A stretch of DNA of 64,000 bases, taken from contig NZ_JAUSZL010000002.1 of the NCBI RefSeq assembly GCF_030817535.1, positions 3,844,001 to 3,908,000 of the forward strand, given 5' to 3'. The stretch's first letter is position 1. Each line of letters opens with the position of its first letter. Below the pieces are notes generated by a model. That model saw only the letters and a list, made by a program, of their open reading frames with translations. It was not told the origin of the DNA and did not search any database. Positions 57,807 to 64,000 of the stretch are shown here, in pieces. The position numbers and the translations under genes are program-made. The stretch comes from Streptomyces sp. V3I8. Lineage in GTDB: Bacteria > Actinomycetota > Actinomycetes > Streptomycetales > Streptomycetaceae.

Positions 57807-60690
57807 CGTCGGGTAGGGAAGCTGCCAGGAGTTCTGCCAGGTGGACGGAGTGGGTGCGGGCGGTCTGGTGGAGTTGGGTGCGGCAGGAGTAGCCGTCCGC
57901 CAGGACCGCCGCGTCGGGGCTCGCCGCCCGGACCGCCGGGAGCAGTTGGTCCTCCGCGCAGGCCGTGGAGACCTCGTAGTGGCCCTTCTCGAAGCCGAAG
58001 TTGCCCGCCAGGCCGCAGCAGCCGCCCGACAGGGAGCCGGTCAGGCCCGCCGCCTCGCGCAGGCGGCGGTCCGGCGCGTCGCCCAGTACGGCGTGCTGGT
58101 GGCAGTGGGTCTGGCCCACGACCGGGCGGTCCAGCCGGGGCGGCGTCCAGTGCGGGGCGTGCCGTTCCAGCGCCTCCGCGAACGTCAGCACCGCCGACGC
58201 CAGGCGCCCCGCGCGCAGATCGTCGGGCAGCAGTTCCGGCAGGTCCGAGCGGAGTGCGGCCGCGCAGCTCGGTTCGAGGACGACGACCGGCGGGATTCCC
58301 TGGCCCCGGGCCGGGTCCAGGAGCGGCTCCAGCAGGTCGAGGGTGCGGCGCAGGGCCGTGCGGGCCCGGTCCAGCTGCCCCGTCGACACGTAGGTCAGGC
58401 CGCAGCAGACCCTCCGGCGGGGCCCGCCCGGGGGCGGCGTCACGTTCAGCCCGGCCGCCTCCAGGACCCGTACGGCCGCCTTCCCGACGGACGGGGAGAG
58501 GTGTTCCGTGAAGGTGTCCGGCCACAGGAGGACCGTCGTGGGCGGGTCCCCGGCACGGGGTCGCGCGGGCCCGGCAACCGCCCGCGCACCGACGCCGCGG
58601 GCCCGCCACCACCGGCTGAACGTCTCCCCCGCCACCCGGGGGATCTCCCGCTGCGGCGCGATCCCGCCCAGCCGTTTGGCGACCGCGGCCCACGGGCGTA
58701 CGGCGGCGAGGAGGTTGACCAGCCATGCCGTACGGGTGCGGTCCACCAGCCGCAGCCACTCCGGCAGCCGGCCCATCGTGTGATGGGCGGCGGGCCGGCG
58801 GCGCCCCTCGTAGTGGTGGTGCAGGAACTCCGCCTTGTACGTGGCCATGTCGACGCCGACCGGGCAGTCCGAGCGGCAGCCCTTGCAGGACAGGCAGAGG
58901 TCGAGCGCGTCGCGGACCTCCGTCGAGCGCCAACCGTCCGTGATCACCTCGCCGGCCAGCATCTCGTGCAGCAGGCGGGCGCGCCCGCGTGTGGAGTGCT
59001 CCTCCTCGCCGGTGGCCCGGAAGGACGGGCACATCACCGACGGACCGGCCGCCGCGGTGGTGGTGCGGCATTTGGCCACGCCCACGCACCGGCGTACCGC
59101 CGCCGCGAAGTCCCCGCCGTCGGCCGGGTAGCCGAACTCGACGTCCACCGGCTCGCGCGGCAGGACGGCGAAGCGCAGGTTCTCGTCCAGCCGGTGCGGC
59201 CTGACGAGCATGCCGGGGTTGAGCAGCCCGTCCGGGTCCCAGAGGTCCTTGACCCGTTCGAAGAGGCGGACCGTCCGGGAGCCGTACATCTTCGGGAGCA
59301 GTTCCGCCCGCGCCTGTCCGTCGCCGTGCTCCCCCGACAGCGAGCCGCCGTGCGCGACGACGAGGTCCGCCAGTTCGTGGGAGAAGGCCCGGAATCGGCC
59401 CACGCCCGCCCCGGTCAACAGGTCGAAGTCGATGCGTACGTGGATGCAGCCGTCCCCGAAGTGCCCGTACGGCGCGCCGCGCAGCCCGTGCGACGCCAGC
59501 AGGCTCCTGAAGTCCCGCAGGTAGGCACCGAGGCGGGCCGGTGGCACCGCGCAGTCCTCCCAGCCGGGCCAGGCCTCGGTGCCGTCGGGCATCCGGGTCG
59601 CCGTGCCGCTCGCGTCCTCGCGGATGCGCCACAGGGCGCGCCGGCCGGCGGGGTCGGTGACGACCGTCGAGGCCGTCACGTCCGCCGCGCGGACGACCGC
59701 CCGCGCCCGCGCGCGTGCCTGCTCCTGCGTGTCACCGCCGGTCTCCACGAACAGCCAGGCGCCGCCGCGCGGCAGCCCCGCGTCCGGGGGTACGAGGTCG
59801 GCCGCCATCCCCTCCACCGTGAGCGGGCCGAGCGGCAGCAGGCCCGCGGCCGCCTCCGCCGCCGCGCTCTCGTCGGCGTACGCGAGGACGGCGAGGGCCC
59901 GCGCGCGGGGTGCGTCGACGAGCCGTACGACGGCCTCCGTGACGATGCCCAGGGTGCCTTCGGAGCCGCAGAGGAAACGCGCCACGTCCCCGCCGCGCTC
60001 GGGCAGCAGCGCGTCGAGCGCGTACCCGGAGATGCGGCGCGGGAGGTCGGGGAAGCCGGTGCGCAGTTGCTCCAACTCGCCGTCCACGAGGGCGCGCAGG
60101 CCGTCGGGGGCGCCCGACCAGGCGGGGCCGGGCCCGAGCCGGTCGCCGCGGGCGGTGAGCACGGACAGTCCGCGGACGTTGTCCGCCGTCGTGCCCCAGG
60201 CCACCGAGTGCGATCCGCAGGAGTTGTTGCCGATCATGCCGCCGAGTGTGCAGCGGCTGTGGGTGGAGGGGTCGGGGCCGAAGCGCAGGCCGTGCGGGGC
60301 GGCCGCCTCCTGGAGGCGGTCCAGGACCAGGCCCGGCTGGACCACGGCCGTACGGGTGCCGGCGTCCAGCGAGACGACGCGGTTCATGTGGCGGGTGAAG
60401 TCGAGGACGACTCCGGTGCCGGTGGCCTGGCCGGCGATCGAGGTACCGCCGCCGCGCGCGACGACCGGTACGCCGAGGCCGGCGCACACGGCGAGGACCG
60501 CCGCCACGTCGTCGGCGTCCCTGGGGGCGACGACGCCCAGGGGGACGCGGCGGTAGTTGGACGCGTCCATGGTGTGCAGGGCCCGCGCGGTGGCGTCGAA
60601 CGCGACCTCGCCGCGCACGCCCGCCCCGGCCAGCGCGGCACGCAGTTCCCGCCCCGGCTTCGGCTCCTCGCCAAGATCCGCTTCCGTCAT
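57793..60690 (-). CDS. Fused FAD-linked oxidase and iron-sulfur subunit (Dld/GlcDF-like)
   Basis: A 965-residue fusion. The N-terminal half is a PCMH-type FAD domain (about 50-230: PVVARGGGTSIAGQATGTGV, GGMIGNNSCGSHSVAWGTT) with the FAD-oxidase C domain (YGHFGDGCIHVRIDFDL, SLSGEHGDGQAR). The C-terminal half has iron-sulfur cysteines (a C-V-G-V-A-K-C pair near 540 and CLSCKGCRSDCPVGVD) and two CCG domains (RVCCGLTYVSTG, GCCGLAGNFG) that bind a further cluster or quinone. It would oxidise D-lactate, glycolate or a similar 2-hydroxyacid into the respiratory chain; the substrate is not determined. Confidence 0.92.
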   Translation of the reverse strand: MTEADLGEEPKPGRELRAALAGAGVRGEVAFDATARALHTMDASNYRRVPLGVVAPRDADDVAAVLAVCAGLGVPVVARGGGTSIAGQATGTGVVLDFTRHMNRVVSLDAGTRTAVVQPGLVLDRLQEAAAPHGLRFGPDPSTHSRCTLGGMIGNNSCGSHSVAWGTTADNVRGLSVLTARGDRLGPGPAWSGAPDGLRALVDGELEQLRTGFPDLPRRISGYALDALLPERGGDVARFLCGSEGTLGIVTEAVVRLVDAPRARALAVLAYADESAAAEAAAGLLPLGPLTVEGMAADLVPPDAGLPRGGAWLFVETGGDTQEQARARARAVVRAADVTASTVVTDPAGRRALWRIREDASGTATRMPDGTEAWPGWEDCAVPPARLGAYLRDFRSLLASHGLRGAPYGHFGDGCIHVRIDFDLLTGAGVGRFRAFSHELADLVVAHGGSLSGEHGDGQARAELLPKMYGSRTVRLFERVKDLWDPDGLLNPGMLVRPHRLDENLRFAVLPREPVDVEFGYPADGGDFAAAVRRCVGVAKCRTTTAAAGPSVMCPSFRATGEEEHSTRGRARLLHEMLAGEVITDGWRSTEVRDALDLCLSCKGCRSDCPVGVDMATYKAEFLHHHYEGRRRPAAHHTMGRLPEWLRLVDRTRTAWLVNLLAAVRPWAAVAKRLGGIAPQREIPRVAGETFSRWWRARGVGARAVAGPARPRAGDPPTTVLLWPDTFTEHLSPSVGKAAVRVLEAAGLNVTPPPGGPRRRVCCGLTYVSTGQLDRARTALRRTLDLLEPLLDPARGQGIPPVVVLEPSCAAALRSDLPELLPDDLRAGRLASAVLTFAEALERHAPHWTPPRLDRPVVGQTHCHQHAVLGDAPDRRLREAAGLTGSLSGGCCGLAGNFGFEKGHYEVSTACAEDQLLPAVRAASPDAAVLADGYSCRTQLHQTARTHSVHLAELLAASLPDEPTS

Positions 60691-60804
60691 GCGTCAAGGA
60701 TGCATCTCCGCTCCGCCGCGGACGGGGAGGGCTGCCTCCGGCGGTGGACCGGGGCCCTGGCCTCCGGCCGGTCTTCGACTGCCGGTCTTCGGCTGCCGGT
60801 TGGC

Positions 60805-60842
60805 GGTGGCCGGTCGCACAGTTCCCCGCGCCCCTCGGAGGA
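60805..60842. repeat. Dispersed repeat copy
   Basis: GGTGGCCGGTCGCACAGTTC then CCCGCGCCCCTCGGAGGAGGC: forward-oriented copy of the genome-wide repeat. Confidence 0.75.
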
Positions 60843-60908
60843 GGCGGCCGGCGCCTTGCCCGGTGGGACGAAACCGCCGGCACCCGGACCTCGACCCCCG
60901 GCCGGCCG

Positions 60909-60947
60909 CGACCGGCCACGCGGTTCCCCGCGCCCCGTGGAAGAGGC
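60909..60947. repeat. Dispersed repeat copy, diverged
   Basis: CGACCGGCCACGCGGTTCCC then CGCGCCCCGTGGAAGAGGC: same orientation as the previous copy, about 104 bases after it. Confidence 0.65.
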
Positions 60948-60987
60948 AGCCGGTGGGCCGTTCCCGGACCGGTCGCCGGAGCCCCGT

Positions 60988-61021
60988 GGGGCGGGGGAGT
61001 CCGGTCGGACTCCCCCGCCCC
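60988..61021. terminator. Very strong hairpin, 15-bp stem with GGTC loop
   Basis: GGGGCGGGGGAGTCC pairs without mismatch with GGACTCCCCCGCCCC across a four-base loop. It isolates the cvn operon promoter from transcription coming from the left, or ends a leftward transcript. Confidence 0.7.
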
Positions 61022-61196
61022 GCTCACATCATTTCGTGCGCCCCATTACGCGCCGGGGCGCCTACTCCCCGATCTGCGGACGAATTGTGAGAGTGCGCCG
61101 GAACATGCGCGTTCCGATCACGAAGTCCCATATAGTGACCGCCAGTTGAGCACCAAGTGTCGCATCCCGCCCAGGACACGACCGAGGACACGATTC

Positions 61197-63068
61197 ATGA
61201 ACGCGCCCACCCCGCAAGCGCGCCCCACGAAAGATCGGCCGTCCCTCGCACAACTCGGCAGCGCACGCCCCCGCCTGCGCTCCGTGGCGGTCGCTCCGCT
61301 CCTCACGGCCGTACCGGCCGCGGTCGCCGTCGGGGCCGCCGTCGGCCTGGCTCCCGACCAGGCGCGCGTGACCCTCGGCTGGAGCCTGGGCGCGGCGGCC
61401 CTCCTGCTGTGCGCGGCCGTCGCCGTCGCCGCCCACGCCGTCCAGACCTCCCGATCACTCCTGCACCGCCTCGAAACGGTGTCCCGGGACGCCGGCCGAT
61501 TACTCCAGGAGAAGGCCGCCCTCGCGGAGGAATCCGTCCGCGAACGCACCCGCCTCACCGACGAGTTCACCCGCGACCGTGCGCGACTCGCCGAGCAGAA
61601 CGCCCATCAGAAGGTCCGCCTCGCCGCCGAACTCGACCGCGAGCGCATCCGTCTCGGCGCCGAGAACGCGCGCGTGACCGAAGAGCTGCGGCGGGCGAGA
61701 ACCGACCGCGCCACCGCGATCTCGGCGGCCGCCCACACCGCCGGCCGTCTCCAGGCCCTCTCCACCGGCATGCTGGCCGACCTGCGCGCCATGGAGGAAC
61801 GGCACGCGGACGAGGACGTGCTCGCCGACCTCCTCCACCTCGACCACCGCACCGCGCAGGCGGGCCGGCTCGCCGACGTCATCGCCGTCCTCACGGGCGC
61901 GCGCTCGGGCCGCCGCTGGGCCAGGCCCATCGTCATGGAGTCCGTCCTGCGCGGCGCGATGGGCCGCATCGGCGCCTACCGGCGCGTACGCGTCCACTCG
62001 GCGAGCGAGGCGGCGGTCGCCGGGCACGCGGCCGAAGGCGTGATGCACGCGCTCGCCGAACTCCTCGACAACGCCGCGAACTTCTCCCCACCGACCGCCG
62101 AGGTCCACGTCTACGTGGAGGAGGTGCCGGCCGGGGTCATCGTCTCCGTGGAGGACAGCGGTCTCGTCATGGGCGAGGCACAGTTGCGGCGCGCCGAACG
62201 GGCCGTCTCCGGCACGGAGCCGGAGACGGGCGGCCTCGCCGGCACCCGGCTCGGCCTCACGGTCGTCGGCCGCCTCGCCCGCAAGTACGGCCTGACGGTC
62301 TCCTTCCGCCCCTCCGCGCGCGGCGGCACGGGCGCCCTGCTCCTCATCCCGCAGGACATCCTCGCGACCCCGCCGCAGAACGCCATGCAGAACGTCTCGC
62401 AGAGCTCCCCGTGGAATGCGGCCCAGAACCCGGCCCAGGACCCGGCCCGGCACACCGAGCGGAACGCTACGCACCACCCGTTCCAGGCAGCATCCCCGAC
62501 TTCACCGTCCCCCGCCTCACCGCCGCCGGCTCCCGCTGCGCCGCCGCCGGTCCGGGCCCCGGAGCCGGAGCCGGACACCGCCGCGGCCCCCGGGACGGCC
62601 CCCGGGATGGCCTCCGACGCGGCCGTACGGGAGGCCGCGTCGCCCTTCCCGGGTCCGCGCCCCGGGCCCTGGTCCGCCTCGCAGGGGTCGTACGCCGCCT
62701 CGCACGCCCTGCCCGACCTCGACCCGGAACCGGTGCCGGCCCACGGTTTCCGGCCCCCGCCCCCGCCCCCTCCCCCCTCCGCGACCGGCCACGCCGAGCT
62801 GCTCCCCCGACGGCACCGCGGTCGCATGCTCGCCGAGGCGGAAGCGGAGGCCGAGACACTGGCGCAGACACGAGCGCAGGCGCAGGCGAAAGCCGAGACG
62901 CGTGGGGAGGCCGCCCGCACCCGGGGGCCGGCGCCCGACGACGTGAGGGGCCACGCCACCCGCTTCAACAGCTTCCGCCAGGCCGTACGCCGCCCCGCGG
63001 CGGACGAGCCCGTGCAGGCCCCTCCGAGCCCTGCCACTCCCCACCCGGAAGGCGACCCCACGTCATGA
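61197..63068 (+). CDS. cvnA: Conservon histidine-kinase-like sensor (CvnA)
   Basis: A 623-residue membrane sensor that opens a conservon. Two membrane helices (about 28-50 and 59-80) are followed by a coiled coil (about 85-170, heptads of Arg/Glu/Leu) and a GHKL ATPase domain with the N-box ALAELLDNAANFSPPTAEVH (about 285-304), EDSGLVM and GLAGTRLGLTVVGRLA. The last 200 residues are Pro/Ala/Gln-rich and disordered. Conservon CvnA proteins act with CvnB, CvnC and the GTPase CvnD as a membrane signalling complex. Start ATG 61197 after GAGGA; the frame further upstream reads through repeats and is not coding. Confidence 0.9.
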   Translation: MNAPTPQARPTKDRPSLAQLGSARPRLRSVAVAPLLTAVPAAVAVGAAVGLAPDQARVTLGWSLGAAALLLCAAVAVAAHAVQTSRSLLHRLETVSRDAGRLLQEKAALAEESVRERTRLTDEFTRDRARLAEQNAHQKVRLAAELDRERIRLGAENARVTEELRRARTDRATAISAAAHTAGRLQALSTGMLADLRAMEERHADEDVLADLLHLDHRTAQAGRLADVIAVLTGARSGRRWARPIVMESVLRGAMGRIGAYRRVRVHSASEAAVAGHAAEGVMHALAELLDNAANFSPPTAEVHVYVEEVPAGVIVSVEDSGLVMGEAQLRRAERAVSGTEPETGGLAGTRLGLTVVGRLARKYGLTVSFRPSARGGTGALLLIPQDILATPPQNAMQNVSQSSPWNAAQNPAQDPARHTERNATHHPFQAASPTSPSPASPPPAPAAPPPVRAPEPEPDTAAAPGTAPGMASDAAVREAASPFPGPRPGPWSASQGSYAASHALPDLDPEPVPAHGFRPPPPPPPPSATGHAELLPRRHRGRMLAEAEAEAETLAQTRAQAQAKAETRGEAARTRGPAPDDVRGHATRFNSFRQAVRRPAADEPVQAPPSPATPHPEGDPTS

Positions 63069-63541
63069 CCGTCCACACCGGCACCACCGCCTCGACCGCC
63101 GACATCGCCCTGGCCGACGGGGCCGCCCAGGCCACCGGCAGCGCGCCGACCGCCGACGGCAGGCTCGACTGGCTCGTCCAGGGGCTGCTGGCGCGCACCC
63201 CGGGTGCCCGGCACGCGCTCGTGCTCTCCCGGGACGGCCTCAAACTGTGCGGTACGCCGGAGCTCTCCGTCGACCAGGCCGACCAGCTGGCCGCCATCGC
63301 CGCCGGCATCCAGTCGCTGTCCCACGGGGCCTCCCTCCAGTTCGGGGACGGCACCGGGGGCGTGCGGTCGGCGATGACCGAGTTCCACGGCGGGATCCTG
63401 TTCATCGTCGAGGCGGGCGAGGGGGCGCACCTGGCCGTGGTCACGGCCGAGGAGGCGGACACCGGGCTCGTCGGGCACAACATGGGCCGGCTCGTGGAGC
63501 AGCTCGGCGAACACCTGAGCGCGCGGCCACGTACGCCATGA
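63065..63541 (+). CDS. cvnB: Roadblock/LC7 conservon protein (CvnB)
   Basis: A 158-residue roadblock/LC7 protein. Core: LDWLVQGLLARTPGARHALV, LSRDGLKLCGTPELSVDQAD, LAAIAAGIQSLSHGASLQFG, MTEFHGGILFIVEAGEGAHL and GLVGHNMGRLVEQLGEHLSA. It probably binds the small GTPase CvnD in the conservon complex. ATGA overlap with both neighbours shows tight translational coupling. Confidence 0.93.
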   Translation: MTVHTGTTASTADIALADGAAQATGSAPTADGRLDWLVQGLLARTPGARHALVLSRDGLKLCGTPELSVDQADQLAAIAAGIQSLSHGASLQFGDGTGGVRSAMTEFHGGILFIVEAGEGAHLAVVTAEEADTGLVGHNMGRLVEQLGEHLSARPRTP

Positions 63542-63894
63542 GCCGGCCGGGCAGGGACGACACGCCCGACCGGCTCTACACCCTCACCCAGGGGCGTACC
63601 CGGTCCGCGCCCGGCACCCCCTTCGACCTGCTGACGCTGGTCGTCGCCGAGTGCGATCCGGTGCCGGGCATGCAGTCGGAGCACGCGACGATCCTGCGCC
63701 TCGCCGGGCGGCCCACCGCCGTCGCCGAGCTGGCCGCCGAGCTGGGGCTGCCGCTCACCATCACCAGGATCCTGCTCTGCGACCTGCTCGCCGAGGGCCG
63801 CGTCAGCGCCCGTCACCCCCGCAGGGCCGCCCTCGGCGGCCGGCCCGATCCCCACATCCTGGAGCAGGTGCTCGTTGGACTCCGCAACCTCTGA
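63538..63894 (+). CDS. cvnC: DUF742 conservon protein (CvnC)
   Basis: A 118-residue DUF742 protein with the family blocks DRLYTLTQGRTRS, FDLLTLVVAECDP, EHATILRLAGRPTAVAELA and PLTITRILLCDLLAEGRV; the C-terminus ends ILEQVLVGLRNL. It resembles a winged helix and is thought to be a scaffold in the conservon. Overlaps cvnB by ATGA and probably the next gene by 20 bases. Confidence 0.92.
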   Translation: MSRPGRDDTPDRLYTLTQGRTRSAPGTPFDLLTLVVAECDPVPGMQSEHATILRLAGRPTAVAELAAELGLPLTITRILLCDLLAEGRVSARHPRRAALGGRPDPHILEQVLVGLRNL

Positions 63895-64000
63895 CGCGTG
63901 TGCCCCGCAGGCGACGCGGCCGGCCCGGACTGCCCGGGCCACCCGGTGAACGACCGCCCCGTGGTGCTCGGCGGGCGCCGGTTCCGGTCCGAGCCGACCG
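63875..64000 (+). CDS. cvnD: Start of conservon GTPase CvnD (cut by window; possible frameshift)
   Basis: A TTG at 63875 overlapping the cvnC end opens MDSATSDACAPQATRP, a start similar to other CvnD proteins, but this frame meets TGA at 63947. The sequence VNDRPVVLGGRRFRSEPT, which looks like the continuation, is in the next frame from 63946 to the edge. One extra C in the ACCCGG at about 63941-63946 would join them. Alternatively the gene starts at GTG 63898 or 63946. The GTPase motifs lie beyond the window. Confidence 0.4.

Larger units (their letters stand above)
60691..61196. other. 506-base gap with two dispersed repeats and a strong hairpin
   Basis: Between the FAD oxidoreductase and the cvn operon. 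It carries repeat copies at 60805 and 60909, the hairpin at 60988, and an A/T-richer stretch (61075-61150, including GTTGAG and CATATAGTGACC) likely to hold the cvnA promoter. Confidence 0.65.

Noticed and set aside
57841..61149. Plus-strand open frame of 1102 codons opposite the FAD/iron-sulfur oxidoreductase gene
   Set aside because: It is a GC-rich shadow: the minus strand carries clear FAD, iron-sulfur and CCG motifs, while the plus reading is Arg/Gly/Ala/Val noise without domains.
60744..61196. Extension of CvnA to a GTG at 60744
   Set aside because: It would translate two dispersed repeats and a 15-bp hairpin; ATG 61197 has a GAGGA site and starts the CvnA-like sequence.

Overview
The window is typical Streptomyces chromosome: very high G+C, GTG starts, many ATGA/GTGA/TGATG stop-start overlaps, mycothiol-type enzyme folds, a conservon (cvn) start and a DmdR-type iron repressor. 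The order of citrate synthase, pdxH, a cinnamate:CoA-ligase-like gene, the SIS gene next to the iron repressor, purU, and an ECF sigma factor beside a STAS gene and an EF-hand gene recalls the SCO438x-SCO441x stretch of S. coelicolor. That comparison is from memory and was not searched. Many intergenic gaps hold copies of one dispersed palindromic repeat (core GCAGTTCCCCGCGCCCCTG).

Layout. (1) 1-2.4 kb: a GtrA-like membrane protein (cut by the edge), a PNPOx-fold oxidase and a GNAT acetyltransferase. (2) 2.0-24 kb: a large catabolic region. It holds DoxX and DUF35 proteins, a flavin monooxygenase, a TetR regulator, an NDP-forming acyl-CoA synthetase, an enoyl-CoA hydratase with an apparent frameshift, a flavin reductase, an MFS carrier, a GlxA-type regulator, a zinc alcohol dehydrogenase, three acyl-CoA dehydrogenases, an SDR, a cyclase-family hydrolase, an amidohydrolase and an AMP-forming ligase. 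Seven copies of the palindrome CTGAC-N5-GTCAG sit 14-57 bp upstream of start codons here, so these scattered genes look like one regulon for an unidentified carboxylic or cyclic substrate.

(3) 23.9-30.3 kb: EF-hand protein, STAS protein (apparent frameshift), ECF sigma factor with a zinc-finger/MDMPI-fold anti-sigma partner, purU, an SCO4402-type protein and a substrate-binding lipoprotein. (4) 30.3-38.3 kb: a proline/glutamine-rich single-pass membrane protein with TQF motifs, an NsdA-like regulator, a prim-pol domain protein, an ABC exporter pair and an alpha/beta hydrolase lacking the nucleophile serine. (5) 39-44.6 kb: the iron repressor with a long antisense ORF, a SIS enzyme behind a DasR-like site, a PAS/GAF sensor, a 12-codon ORF with an almost ideal Shine-Dalgarno sequence followed by a three-way-junction hairpin, citrate synthase and pdxH.

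(6) 44.6-55 kb: a tightly coupled eight-gene minus-strand operon (TIGR03084-like protein, AtuA-like protein, biotin-dependent carboxylase beta and alpha, acyl-CoA dehydrogenase, CoA ligase, enoyl-CoA hydratase, TetR), resembling acyclic terpene/leucine catabolism, with a palindromic operator in front. (7) 55-64 kb: HxlR regulator with a divergent NmrA-type oxidoreductase, an EamA exporter, a tandem repeat array, a fused FAD/iron-sulfur oxidoreductase, and the start of a cvnABCD conservon.

Three single-base disruptions in G or C runs (about 8479, 24981 and possibly 63943) may be sequencing errors or real mutations.
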